The notes: generated from the letters alone by a model not told the origin. A DNA stretch of 23,431 bases from an uncultured Collinsella sp. (GCA_900540995.1 UQHO01000034.1:1-23431); one strand, 5' to 3'; positions 6,812 through 15,538 are shown, counted from the stretch's first letter. Numbers and translations are program-made.

Positions 6812-8128
6812 ATGAAGAACGAAATGAGCAGAAGGCAGTTCCTGGGCTTTGCTGGTTCCGCGGCTGCGGTTCTTGGTCTGGGCCTCGTGGGCTGCGGTGG
6901 TTCTGCCGGCTCTGGCTCCTCTGCTTCTGGTGACGCTGCCGAGGTCTACTTCCTCCAGTTCAAGCCCGAGGTCGACAAGGAGTGGAAGGAGATCGCCAAG
7001 GCGTACAAGAAGGAGAAGGGCGTCGAGGTCAAGATCGTGACCGCCGCCTCCAACACCTACGAGGAGAAGCTCAAGTCCGAGATGTCCAAGAGCTCCGCTC
7101 CGACGCTGTTCCAGGTCAACGGCCCCACCGGCCTTAAGAACTGGAAGGACTACTGCGCCGATCTTTCCGACACCAAGCTCCGCGGCGAGCTCATCGACGA
7201 CTCCCTGGCGCTGCAGTCCGACGGCAAGGATCTGGGTATCGACTGGGTTCAGGAGAGCTACGGCATCATCTACAACAAGGAGCTCCTCGAGAAGGCCGGC
7301 TACAAGGCCGAGGACATCAACTCCTTCGACAAGCTGAAGGCTTGCGCCGATGACATCCAGGCCCGCAAGGACGAGCTCGGCGTTGACGGTGCCTTCACTT
7401 CCGCCGGCATGGATGACTCCTCCAGCTGGCGCTACACCACCCACCTCGCCAACCTCCCGCTCTACTACGAGTTCGAGAAGGAGCACAACCAGGAGGACGA
7501 CGAGATCAAGGGCGAGTATCTCGACAACTTCAAGCAGATTTTCGACCTGTATATCACCGACTCCACCTGCGATCCTTCGCAGCTTGCTTCCAAGACTGGC
7601 GACGACGCCACCAACGAGTTCGCAACCGGCAAGGCCGTCTTCTATCAGAACGGCTCCTGGGCTTACGCCGACCTCACCAAGGCCGGCATGACCGACGATC
7701 AGATTGGCATGATGCCCATCTACATCGGTGTCGACGGCGAGGAGAACCAGGGCCTGTGCTCCGGCGGCGAGAACTACTGGTGCGTCAGCTCCCAGGCTTC
7801 CGAGGATGCCCAGAAGGCCACCGAGGACTTCATGTATTGGTGCGTCACTTCTGACACCGCCACCAGCATCATCGCTGACAAGATGGGTCTGACCGCCCCG
7901 TTCAAGAGCGCCAAGGAAACCACCAACGTCTTCTCGCAGCAGGCCGTTGCCATGGCCAAGGACGGCAAGAAGACCGTCGCTTGGGACTTCGTCTACATCC
8001 CCTCTGAGGAGTGGAAGAAGAACCTCAAGCAGGCTCTGATTGCCTATGCTGCCGACAACAGCAAGTGGGACGGCGTCAAGAACGCCTTCGTCGATGGCTG
8101 GAAGACCGAGAAGGCTGCTTCCGAGTAA
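6812..8128 (+). CDS. ABC importer sugar-binding lipoprotein
   Basis: A 438-residue extracellular solute-binding protein of the MalE/MsmE type (SBP_bac_1). The N-terminus MSRRQFLGFAGSAAAVLGLG is a twin-arginine signal (R7, R8) ending in the lipobox LVGC, with Cys28 the lipidated residue, so it should be exported folded by Tat and anchored outside the membrane. A Gly/Ser-rich linker follows. The segment YNKELLEKAGY is typical of carbohydrate-binding members. The ATG at 6812 is chosen because GGGTGG precedes it at 6 nt; a GTG at 6794 lies within the leader. Codon use is strongly biased to a few C- and G-ending codons, suggesting high expression. It is the first gene of the operon. The sugar is probably a maltodextrin or other alpha-glucoside, judged from neighbouring malQ and phosphorylase genes. 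Confidence 0.9.
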   Translation: MKNEMSRRQFLGFAGSAAAVLGLGLVGCGGSAGSGSSASGDAAEVYFLQFKPEVDKEWKEIAKAYKKEKGVEVKIVTAASNTYEEKLKSEMSKSSAPTLFQVNGPTGLKNWKDYCADLSDTKLRGELIDDSLALQSDGKDLGIDWVQESYGIIYNKELLEKAGYKAEDINSFDKLKACADDIQARKDELGVDGAFTSAGMDDSSSWRYTTHLANLPLYYEFEKEHNQEDDEIKGEYLDNFKQIFDLYITDSTCDPSQLASKTGDDATNEFATGKAVFYQNGSWAYADLTKAGMTDDQIGMMPIYIGVDGEENQGLCSGGENYWCVSSQASEDAQKATEDFMYWCVTSDTATSIIADKMGLTAPFKSAKETTNVFSQQAVAMAKDGKKTVAWDFVYIPSEEWKKNLKQALIAYAADNSKWDGVKNAFVDGWKTEKAASE

Positions 8129-8159
8129 GTAGTTGCTGCCCAAGCTATCTGATTAGCGA

Positions 8160-8195
8160 CAGGGGGCGGGCAGACGTTGGTTTGCCCGCCCCCTG
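8160..8195 (+). other. Intercistronic hairpin between binding protein and permease
   Basis: A perfect 13-bp stem (left arm 8160-8172, right arm 8183-8195, CAGGGGGCGGGCA and its complement) with a 10-nt loop. It lacks a T-run, so it probably protects the upstream mRNA or partly attenuates read-through rather than ending transcription. This would keep the binding protein in excess over the membrane subunits. Confidence 0.7.
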
Positions 8196-8215
8196 CATAT
8201 TGAAAGGACCCTTCT

Positions 8216-9070
8216 ATGGGCAAAGCACTCAAGCGCTGGTGGCCGCTCTTTATGCTGCCCACGTGCCTGGCGTTTATGATCGGGTTCGTGATTCCCTTTA
8301 TCCAGGGCTTCTATCTCTCGTTCTGCCAGTTTATTACCATCAACAATACGCACTTTGTCGGTATCGAGAACTACGTGCGCGCACTGTCCGATCCGCAGTT
8401 TGCCACGTCGTTCTTCTTTACGGTGGCGTTTGCCTTCCTGTCGACGGTGCTCATCAACGTGATTGCCCTCGCCATCGCGCAGGCGCTCACCCGCAAAGCG
8501 CTCAAGGGCACCAACATCTTCCGTACGATCTTCTTTATGCCTAACCTGATCGGCGGCATCGTGCTGGGCTACATTTGGCAGATTCTGATCAACTGCCTGC
8601 TCTCCAACGTGGGCGCCCAGCTCATCGCCCTTAACTCTGCTGCTGGCTTCTGGGGCCTTATCATCCTGACCCTGTGGCAGCAGGTCGGCTACATGATGAT
8701 CATCTACATCGCTGGTCTGCAGTCTATTCCGTCCGACTACATCGAGGCCGCCAAGGTCGACGGTGCCACGGCATGGCAGACGTTTTGGAAGGTTAAGATC
8801 CCTAACCTGATGCCGACCATCACCATCTGCCTGTTCCTGTCCATCACCAACGGCTTTAAGCTGTTCGACCAGAACCTCGCCCTTACCGGTGGTGCCCCCG
8901 CGCACTCCACCGAGATGCTCGCCCTGAACATCTACAACACGTTCTATTCGCGTGCCGGTATCGCATGGCAGGGCATTGGTCAGGCCAAGGCGGTTATCTT
9001 CTGCATCCTGGTCGTGGCCATCTCCATGATCCAGCTTAAGGCCACGAGGTCCAAGGAGGTGCAGCAGTAA
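8216..9070 (+). CDS. ABC sugar importer permease 1 (MalF/MsmF type)
   Basis: A 284-residue inner-membrane protein with six hydrophobic segments, the first right after a short basic N-terminus. The binding-protein-dependent transport (EAA) motif is IEAAKVDGATAWQTFWKVKI at about residues 178-197; it contacts the ATPase. GAAAGGA precedes the ATG. Its stop codon overlaps the start of the next gene by one base (TAATG), so the two permeases are translationally coupled and should form a heterodimer. Its role is translocation of the sugar delivered by the lipoprotein encoded upstream. Confidence 0.92.
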   Translation: MGKALKRWWPLFMLPTCLAFMIGFVIPFIQGFYLSFCQFITINNTHFVGIENYVRALSDPQFATSFFFTVAFAFLSTVLINVIALAIAQALTRKALKGTNIFRTIFFMPNLIGGIVLGYIWQILINCLLSNVGAQLIALNSAAGFWGLIILTLWQQVGYMMIIYIAGLQSIPSDYIEAAKVDGATAWQTFWKVKIPNLMPTITICLFLSITNGFKLFDQNLALTGGAPAHSTEMLALNIYNTFYSRAGIAWQGIGQAKAVIFCILVVAISMIQLKATRSKEVQQ

Positions 9071-9909
9071 TGAAACGCGATAAGGTTATCAACCGCGCGC
9101 TCTCGATTTTCTTTACGATCCTGTCGCTCGCGTGGATCTACCCCGTGTTCATGATTGCGCTTAATTCTTTTAAGAAAGCGACCGCAATCAGCACCACCAC
9201 GGCATTCGATCTGCTCACGCCCGAGACGTTCAACGGCCTCGCAAACTACATGCACGCCCTTAACGAGCAGGGCTTTGCCTCGGCATTTATGTACTCGCTC
9301 ATCATCACGGTCACGTCGGTCGTGCTGATCTTGGTGTGCTGCTCCATGTGCGCTTGGTACGTGGTTCGTGTCAACAACAAGATCTCGAACTTCTTCTATT
9401 ACCTGTTCGTGTTCTCGATGGTCGTGCCGTTCCAGATGCTCATGTTCACGCTGTCCAATTTGGCGGACCGCATCGGCTTTAACACGCCGTTCAACATCTG
9501 CTTTATCTATCTGGGCTTTGGCGCGGGCCTGGCGGTCTTTATGTTCGCCGGCTTTGTAAAGAACATCCCGCTCGAGATCGAGGAGGCGGCCATGATCGAC
9601 GGCTGCAACCCGGTCCAGGTGTTCTTTAAGATTGTCCTTCCCATCATGAAGCCCACCTATCTTTCGGTCGGCATTCTCGAGACCATGTGGGTCTGGAACG
9701 ACTACCTGCTGCCCTACCTTACGCTCGACTCCACCAAGTACAAGACCATTCCTATCTTGATCCAGTACTTTCGCGGCGGCTACGGCCACGTCGAGCTCGG
9801 CCCCATGATGGCCTGCATCATGATGGTCGTTATCCCCATCGTCATCATGTACATCCTCTGCCAGAAGTACATCATCGACGGTGTGGTGGCAGGTGCCGTC
9901 AAGGGCTGA
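9070..9909 (+). CDS. ABC sugar importer permease 2 (MalG/MsmG type)
   Basis: A 279-residue inner-membrane protein with six hydrophobic segments and the EAA motif IEEAAMIDGCNPVQVFFKI at about residues 174-192. Members of this subfamily pair with a MalF-type partner, here the gene immediately upstream, with which it overlaps by one base. No separate ribosome site is needed because of the overlap. A gap of 68 bp follows before the ATPase gene. Confidence 0.92.
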   Translation: MKRDKVINRALSIFFTILSLAWIYPVFMIALNSFKKATAISTTTAFDLLTPETFNGLANYMHALNEQGFASAFMYSLIITVTSVVLILVCCSMCAWYVVRVNNKISNFFYYLFVFSMVVPFQMLMFTLSNLADRIGFNTPFNICFIYLGFGAGLAVFMFAGFVKNIPLEIEEAAMIDGCNPVQVFFKIVLPIMKPTYLSVGILETMWVWNDYLLPYLTLDSTKYKTIPILIQYFRGGYGHVELGPMMACIMMVVIPIVIMYILCQKYIIDGVVAGAVKG

Positions 9910-9934
9910 TGCCGTAACTGTTTTGCAAGTTTTG

Positions 9935-9959
9935 GCGGCGTCCCTCAGCGCGGCGCCGC
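9935..9959 (+). other. GC-rich hairpin before the ATPase gene
   Basis: GCGGCG (9935-9940) and CGCCGC (9954-9959) enclose a 13-nt loop just upstream of the ribosome site GAAAGG. There is no T-run. It may tune expression of the ATPase relative to the permeases. Confidence 0.4.
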
Positions 9960-9977
9960 GTATCGAAAGGTAAAGAC

Positions 9978-11177
9978 ATGGCCGAGATTGTTCTCAAACA
10001 TGTTCAGAAGGTGTATCCCAACAACGAGTCAAAAAAGAAGGGCTTCTTTGGCAAAAAGAAGAAGACCGAGGAGAAGAAGCACAACCTCAAGGTTACCGAG
10101 GACGGTGTGCTCGCTGTAGAGGACTTCAACCTCACCGTTCACGACCAGGAGTTCGTCGTCCTCGTTGGCCCCTCTGGCTGCGGTAAGTCCACGACGATGC
10201 GCATGGTCGCCGGCCTGGAGGACATTACCTCGGGCGATGTGCTCATCGATGGCAAGCGTGTCAACGACGTGGCGCCCAAGGACCGCGACATCGCCATGGT
10301 GTTCCAGAGCTACGCTCTGTACCCCAATATGACGGTGTACGAGAACATGGCATTTACGCTCGAGCTCAAGAAGGTTCCCAAGAACGAGATCGACCGCAAG
10401 GTTCGCTCTGCTGCCGAGATTCTGGGCATTACCGAGTACCTCGACCGTAAGCCCAAGGCGCTCTCCGGCGGCCAGCGCCAGCGTGTCGCTATCGGCCGCG
10501 CCATCGTGCGTGACCCCAAGGTCTTCCTGATGGACGAGCCGCTGTCCAACCTGGACGCCAAGCTTCGTAACCAGATGCGTGCCGAGCTCATTAAGCTGCG
10601 CCACGAGATCAAGGGCACGTTCATTTATGTTACTCACGACCAGACCGAGGCCATGACCCTTGGCGACCGTATCGTGGTCATGAAGGACGGCGTCGTCCAG
10701 CAGATCGCCACCCCGCAGGAGGTCTTCAATCATCCCGCGAACATCTTCGTTGCCGGCTTTATCGGCGTGCCGCAGATGAACTTCTTCGATGCCCAGCTGG
10801 TGCGCTCGGGCAACGGCTTTACCGTCAAGACCGAGGATATGAACGTGGCGCTCGCTCCCGAGACCTGCGCTCAGCTTGCTCTCAACTGGGACGGCGGCGA
10901 CGTGAAGGAGATCACGGCCGGCGTGCGCCCCGAGCAGATTTTGCTTGCCGACAAGGACGAGGAGGGCGCGCTCCAGGGTACCGTCGAGGTGACCGAGCTC
11001 ATGGGTTCGACCGAGCATGTCCACGTGACCGCTCCCGATGGCCAGTTCGTCCTGATCATTCCCGTTGTCGACCTCGAGGCCAAGGGCGCGCTCAAGGCGG
11101 GCGACCCCATCTGGTTCAAGTTCGAGAAGAACGCGACCCACCTCTTCGATAAGGTCTCTGGCAAGAACCTTATCTAG
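9978..11177 (+). CDS. msmX: Sugar importer ATPase, MsmX/UgpC/MalK type
   Basis: A 399-residue ATPase that powers the importer. It has Walker A GPSGCGKST (64-72), Q-loop Q110, signature LSGGQ (162-166), Walker B VFLMDE (182-187) and switch H220, followed by a C-terminal regulatory TOBE-type domain from about residue 245. All catalytic residues are intact. The odd feature is a Lys-rich insertion at about residues 17-44 (SKKKGFFGKKKKTEEKKH and onward) between the first beta strand and the usual AVEDFNL segment, where MalK and MsmX are continuous. The gene has GAAAGG before the ATG and is last in the operon. MsmX-type ATPases often serve several importers, so it may not be specific to this one. 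Confidence 0.93.
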   Translation: MAEIVLKHVQKVYPNNESKKKGFFGKKKKTEEKKHNLKVTEDGVLAVEDFNLTVHDQEFVVLVGPSGCGKSTTMRMVAGLEDITSGDVLIDGKRVNDVAPKDRDIAMVFQSYALYPNMTVYENMAFTLELKKVPKNEIDRKVRSAAEILGITEYLDRKPKALSGGQRQRVAIGRAIVRDPKVFLMDEPLSNLDAKLRNQMRAELIKLRHEIKGTFIYVTHDQTEAMTLGDRIVVMKDGVVQQIATPQEVFNHPANIFVAGFIGVPQMNFFDAQLVRSGNGFTVKTEDMNVALAPETCAQLALNWDGGDVKEITAGVRPEQILLADKDEEGALQGTVEVTELMGSTEHVHVTAPDGQFVLIIPVVDLEAKGALKAGDPIWFKFEKNATHLFDKVSGKNLI

Positions 11178-11245
11178 GCCTGGTGCATCCGGGCCCTCCC
11201 TTTGGGCGACTGCGGTATTGCCATCCTTTTGCCGCGGTCACATAT

Positions 11246-11289
11246 AAGGCTCCCCTCCCGTCCACTGGGCGAGAGGGGAGCCTTTCTTT
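11246..11289 (+). terminator. Terminator of the ABC importer operon
   Basis: A 12-bp stem (AAGGCTCCCCTC at 11246-11257 with its complement at 11273-11284), a 15-nt loop, then TTTCTTT. It lies 69 bp after the ATPase stop. Confidence 0.85.
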
Positions 11290-11316
11290 GTGTTGGGATT
11301 GTCTGACCGGTCGTTT

Positions 11317-11454
11317 GTCTCGATCTGTAACGGGTAGGGCCGATTTCGGACGTTAGATGTTACAGATCGAGATAAACCCAAGGGGAGGGGCCGGTATGTC
11401 TCAATCTGTAACAGCTGGGACCGTTTTTACCGAGTAGTTGTTACAGATCGAGAT
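11317..11454. repeat. Tandem pair of 57-nt inverted-repeat units
   Basis: Unit 1 is 11317-11373 and unit 2 is 11398-11454. Each has arms of about 14 nt, TCTC(G/A)ATCTGTAAC and GTTACAGATCGAGA, around a 27-nt centre that shares only a GG.CCG.TTT-like pattern. In unit 1 the arms are perfect complements; in unit 2 the one change still allows a G-T pair. They sit between the convergent ABC and phosphorylase terminators, in a 377-bp stretch with no gene. They could be protein-binding palindromes, a dispersed repeat, or RNA stem-loops. Confidence 0.7.
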
Positions 11455-11493
11455 TGTTTGGCCGAGTTGGGTCGCAGGGTAACGTGCGGGCAC

Positions 11494-11524
11494 AAAAAAC
11501 GGAGCCGTGTTGCCACGACTCCGT
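11494..11524 (-). terminator. Terminator of the malQ-phosphorylase transcript
   Basis: On the minus strand ACGGAGTCGTG and CACGGCTCCGT pair through 11 positions, with one G-T or mismatch, and are followed by TTTTTT. It lies 30 bp after the phosphorylase stop. Confidence 0.85.
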
Positions 11525-11554
11525 TTCTCAAGAGGATGGGTAAGGGAAGCGAAA

Positions 11555-13822
11555 TTAGCTCAGGTGCCAAATCTCGTCGTTGTACTGGGAGATCGTGCGG
11601 TCAGACGAGAAGGTGCCGGCGTTGGCGATATTGATGAGCGTCTTGCGCATCCAGGCGTCCTGGTCCTCGTAGTCGGCCAACACGCGCTCCTTGGTCTGGA
11701 TGTACTCCTCGATGTCGAGCAGGGCCATAAACCAGTCCTTGCCCTTAATGTCATCGTGCAGGCGCTGCAGGCGCTCGACGTTGCCGGTCGCCATAAAGGC
11801 CGGGTTGGTGATGAAGTCCACCAGCAGTTTAATGCCGGGCTTGCGGTAGAGCACACCGGCGTCATAGGTGCCGTCGGCATAGAGCTGCTCGACCTGTTTG
11901 GACGAGGCACCAAAGGTATAGATATTCTCGTCGCCCACGAGCTCGGCAATCTCCACGTTGGCGCCGTCGAGCGTGCACAGGGTTAGGGCGCCGTTGAGCA
12001 TGAACTTCATGTTGGAGGTGCCGCTCGCCTCCTTGGAGGCCAGGCTGATCTGCTCGGAGATATCAGCGGCGGGGATCACGCGCTCGGCGGCGGTGACGTT
12101 GTAGTTCTCGATCATGACGACCTGCAGGTAGGGAGCCACGTCGGGGTCGTTTGCAATCCACTGCGACAGCGTCAAGATCAGATGGATGATGTCCTGCGCG
12201 ATAGTGTAGGCAGGCGCCGCCTTGCCGCCAAAGATGATGGTGACGGGGTGCTTAGGTCTGTTGCCGTTCTTGATATCGAGGTACTTCCAGATGATGTAGA
12301 GCGCGAGCATCTGCTGACGCTTGTACTCGTGGATGCGCTTGACCTGGACGTCGATGATGGCGTTGGAGGGAATGGTCACGCCCTGCTCGAGCGCCATGAA
12401 CTGGCGCATGATGGCCTTGGCTTCGACCTTGGTGGCGGCCAGGCGCTCAAGAACGTCCTTGTCGTCGGCGAACTTGGCGAGTTTGCTCAGATCGCCGGTG
12501 CTGCGCCAGTCGGTGCCGATCACATCGTCGAGCAGGCTGGCGAGCGCGGGGTTGGCCCCATGGATCCAGCGGCGGAAGGTGATGCCGTTGGTCTTGTTGG
12601 AGAACTTCTTGGGATAGATCTCGTAGAACGGATGAAGCTCGGTGTCCTCCAGGATCTTGGTGTGGAGGGCGGCTACGCCGTTGATGGAGAAGCCAAAGTG
12701 GATGTCCATGTGGGCCATGTGGACGGTGTCGTGCTCGTCGATGATGGCGACGCGCGGGTCATCGTGCTCGGCCTTCGCGATCTCATCGAGCTTGACGATA
12801 ATGTCGGCGATGGCAGGGGAGACCTTCTGCAGGCTGGCGAGCGGCCACTTCTCGAGCGCCTCGGCAAGAATCGTGTGGTTAGTGTAGGCAACCATGGAGC
12901 GTACGATGGTCACGGCCTCGTCAAACTCGATGCCATGTTCGGTGGTGAGTAAGCGAATGAGCTCGGGGATGACCATGGTGGGGTGCGTGTCGTTAATTTG
13001 GACCACGGCGTAGTCGGCCAGATCGTGCAGGTTGCTGCCGCGCTCGACGGCCTCGTCGATCAGGAGCTGGGCGGCGTTGCTCACCATGAAGTACTCCTGA
13101 TAGATGCGAAGTAGGCGGCCCTGCTCGTCGGAATCGTCGGGGTAGAGGAACAAGGTGAGGTTCTTGGCGATCTCGGTCTTGTCGAAGTCGATGGAGCTGC
13201 CGGGGACCAGGCCGTCGTCGACGCTCGCCAGGTCGAACAGGCGCAGGCGGTTCTTGGTGGGCTGGCCGTAACCGGGCACATCGATGTTGACGAGCTTGGA
13301 AGTAACGGCAAAATCGCCGAACTCGACGGTGTAGGAGCGGTCATCGTCGACTAGGATGTCCTGCTCACCGAGCCACTCGTCGGGGACGGCCTTCTGCTGG
13401 TTGTCGACAAAGCGCTGACGGAACAGGCCGTAGTGATAGTTGAGGCCCACGCCATCGCCGGTCAAGCCCAGCGTGGCGATGGAATCCAGGAAGCACGCGG
13501 CCAGGCGACCCAGGCCGCCGTTGCCCAGCGACGGTTCGACCTCAAATTCCTCAATCTTGTTGAGGTCGTGGCCTGCGGCGGTGAGCTGGTCCTTAACCTC
13601 GTCGTAGATGCCGAGGTCGATCATGTTGTTGATGAGCAGCTTGCCGATCAAAAATTCGGCGGAAATATAATAGAGCTTTTTCTTGCCGTTGTTGAGCGGG
13701 CGGGTGGCGGAGCGCTCCTGCACGAGTTTGACCAGCAGCTTGTAAATGCGACGGTCGTCGAGCTGCTCGAGCGAGGTGCCAAAAGACTGCTCGGCGAGTT
13801 CCATGAGGTTAATTTGGGGCAT
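11555..13822 (-). CDS. glgP: Glycogen/maltodextrin phosphorylase
   Basis: A 755-residue PLP enzyme that uses phosphate to remove glucose-1-phosphate from the ends of alpha-1,4-glucans. The family signature EASGTSNMKFMLNG is present, with the PLP lysine at K606. The N-terminal half carries GNGGLGRLAACFLDS and the glucan-binding region. The length is at the short end of the family, close to bacterial maltodextrin phosphorylases. One small oddity is LTLCTLDGAN, where Gly is usual at the Cys position. The ATG at 13822 is chosen because AGGAGA lies 4 nt upstream; an in-frame ATG at 13849 lacks such a site. It lies 125 bp downstream of malQ on the same strand and probably shares its promoter. The substrate is probably maltodextrin from the ABC importer or from MalQ, though glycogen is possible. 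Confidence 0.95.
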   Translation of the reverse strand: MPQINLMELAEQSFGTSLEQLDDRRIYKLLVKLVQERSATRPLNNGKKKLYYISAEFLIGKLLINNMIDLGIYDEVKDQLTAAGHDLNKIEEFEVEPSLGNGGLGRLAACFLDSIATLGLTGDGVGLNYHYGLFRQRFVDNQQKAVPDEWLGEQDILVDDDRSYTVEFGDFAVTSKLVNIDVPGYGQPTKNRLRLFDLASVDDGLVPGSSIDFDKTEIAKNLTLFLYPDDSDEQGRLLRIYQEYFMVSNAAQLLIDEAVERGSNLHDLADYAVVQINDTHPTMVIPELIRLLTTEHGIEFDEAVTIVRSMVAYTNHTILAEALEKWPLASLQKVSPAIADIIVKLDEIAKAEHDDPRVAIIDEHDTVHMAHMDIHFGFSINGVAALHTKILEDTELHPFYEIYPKKFSNKTNGITFRRWIHGANPALASLLDDVIGTDWRSTGDLSKLAKFADDKDVLERLAATKVEAKAIMRQFMALEQGVTIPSNAIIDVQVKRIHEYKRQQMLALYIIWKYLDIKNGNRPKHPVTIIFGGKAAPAYTIAQDIIHLILTLSQWIANDPDVAPYLQVVMIENYNVTAAERVIPAADISEQISLASKEASGTSNMKFMLNGALTLCTLDGANVEIAELVGDENIYTFGASSKQVEQLYADGTYDAGVLYRKPGIKLLVDFITNPAFMATGNVERLQRLHDDIKGKDWFMALLDIEEYIQTKERVLADYEDQDAWMRKTLINIANAGTFSSDRTISQYNDEIWHLS

Positions 13823-13868
13823 GTTTTCTCCTGTGATGGGTTGTTTCATGTCTGCAATTCATAAGAAG

Positions 13869-13902
13869 CCCGCGCGAGGGGATTGGGGTGGCCTCGCGCG
13901 GG
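13869..13902 (-). other. Intercistronic hairpin between malQ and the phosphorylase gene
   Basis: A perfect 11-bp stem, CCCGCGCGAGG (13869-13879) with CCTCGCGCGGG (13892-13902). On the minus strand it is followed by CTTCTT, too weak a T-run for a sure terminator. It may stabilise the malQ message or reduce read-through into the phosphorylase gene. Confidence 0.6.
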
Positions 13903-13947
13903 AAAAGCAAGCGCGTCCGCACGGTGGGGGGTCGGGCGCGGTGGCTC

Positions 13948-15453
13948 CTATTGAGGAAGCTCGATTTCGGCTTCCGACGGAATGCGGAAGTAGGTCTCGG
14001 TCCAGTCGGTGAGTTTGTGCTCGAGCTCGCGGGTGATGGCGCCGTCGAGCATGCGCCAGGTCCAGTTGCCGCCCAGCGTGGCAGGGGTGTTGATGCGCGC
14101 CTCGTTGCCCAAGTTGAGCAGGTCCTGCATGGTGTAGATGCACGTGTCGCTCACGCTGGCGGCGATGGTGCGATTGAGTGCATCGGTGATGGGCTCGCCG
14201 TCGCGCTGATGCGTATACAGGGCGGCCTGCTCGCGCTGACGCGGCGTGGCCGTTCCCTCGAACCAGCCGCGTGCCGTTTCGTTGTCGTGCGTGCCCACAT
14301 AGGCGACGGTGTTGGCGATGTAGTTGTGCGGCAGATAGTAAGAGTTGGTGCCCTCGAAGGCAAACTGCAGGATCTTCATGCCGGGGAAGCCCGAGTTGTC
14401 GCGCATGTCGATGACGCCGGGGGTGAGGAAGCCCAGGTCCTCGGCGATGATGGGCAGCGTGCCGAGCTTTTCCTCGAGTGTCTTGAAGAACTTGAGGCCG
14501 GGCCCCTGCGTCCACGAACCGTAGGACGAATCGGGTGAGGAGAACGGCACCTCCCAATAGGCCTCGAAGCCGCGGAAGTGATCCAGGCGGATGACATCGT
14601 ACATGTCGAGGGCGGCGCGAATGCGGCCCTCCCACCAGGAGAAGCCGTCGGACTCCATGGCGTCCCAGTCGTAGATGGGGTTGCCCCAGTACTGGCCGGT
14701 GGCCGAGAACTGGTCGGGCGGCGTGCCGGCGACGCTCACGGGATTGCCGGCGGCGTCGATCTTAAAGAGCTCAGGCGTCGCCCACATCTCGACAGAGTCA
14801 CGCGAGACATAGATGGGCAGGTCGCCGATGATGAGAATGTCGCGCTCGTTGGCATAGGCCTTGAGGCGGCTCCACTGGCGATCGAAGAAGTACTGCGTCA
14901 TCTGGTGGTAGAGCATACGCGCCGGATGGTCGGCGCAGACCTTGGCGGAAGCCTCGCCGCGGGTGCGGAGCTCCGCGGGCCACTCCCAAAACGCCTTGAG
15001 ACCGCACTCCTCTTTGACGGTCATGAACTCACAGTAGGGGATGAGCCAGTCCTCGTTGGCCTGGATAAAGTCATCGAAATCGGCCGGCTTGTCGGCAGCA
15101 AAGCGCTCGGCGGCGCGGTCGAGAATCTGACGGCGGCCGCCAAAGATAGCACCGTAGTCGACATTGCTGGGGTCGGATCCCAGATACACGCCATCGATAT
15201 CGCGCTGCTCCAGATACCCTGCCTCGATAAGCTCGGCAAAGTCGATAAAGTTGGGGTTGCCTGCGCGGGCCGAGAACGACTGATAAGGCGAATCGCCATA
15301 GCTGGTCGTCGTAAGGGGCAGAATCTGCCAGTAATGTTGTTTGCACGAGGCGAGAAAATCGACGAAGTCGTAGGCATTCCAGCCAAAGCCGCCGATTCCG
15401 TATGGTCCGGGCAGAGATGAGACGGGCATGAGGACGCCGCTTGCACGCTCCAT
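13948..15453 (-). CDS. malQ: 4-alpha-glucanotransferase (amylomaltase)
   Basis: A 501-residue GH77 enzyme that moves alpha-1,4-glucan segments between maltodextrins and releases glucose. The start MERASGVLMPVSSLPGPYGIG is typical. Catalytic residues are visible: nucleophile D291 in RLDHFRG, acid/base E338 in IIAEDLG, and D390 in THDNET. The length is close to the usual 500 or so residues of the compact type. The ATG at 15453 follows GGTGAG by 7 nt; in-frame GTG and TTG codons upstream (to 15468) are less likely starts. It acts with the phosphorylase gene downstream: MalQ lengthens short maltodextrins that the phosphorylase then shortens. An operator for the GntR regulator lies in its promoter. 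Confidence 0.96.
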   Translation of the reverse strand: MERASGVLMPVSSLPGPYGIGGFGWNAYDFVDFLASCKQHYWQILPLTTTSYGDSPYQSFSARAGNPNFIDFAELIEAGYLEQRDIDGVYLGSDPSNVDYGAIFGGRRQILDRAAERFAADKPADFDDFIQANEDWLIPYCEFMTVKEECGLKAFWEWPAELRTRGEASAKVCADHPARMLYHQMTQYFFDRQWSRLKAYANERDILIIGDLPIYVSRDSVEMWATPELFKIDAAGNPVSVAGTPPDQFSATGQYWGNPIYDWDAMESDGFSWWEGRIRAALDMYDVIRLDHFRGFEAYWEVPFSSPDSSYGSWTQGPGLKFFKTLEEKLGTLPIIAEDLGFLTPGVIDMRDNSGFPGMKILQFAFEGTNSYYLPHNYIANTVAYVGTHDNETARGWFEGTATPRQREQAALYTHQRDGEPITDALNRTIAASVSDTCIYTMQDLLNLGNEARINTPATLGGNWTWRMLDGAITRELEHKLTDWTETYFRIPSEAEIELPQ

Positions 15454-15538
15454 GAATGCGCTCACCAACCTTCTTGTTGTGGGGTCGGCCTGCCGATGGG
15501 TGTGCAGTCCGCCTCCGATGTTCTGATTCGATACGCCT

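Noticed and set aside
6704..8143. Long minus-strand open frame of 479 codons across the binding-protein gene
   Set aside because: It is antisense to a gene with clear signal, lipobox and family features, and its Leu/Val/Gly-rich product reflects the strong codon bias of that gene.
11317..11454. Possible CRISPR array
   Set aside because: Only two units, each an inverted repeat with a variable centre, not regular direct repeats with spacers, and no cas gene is near.
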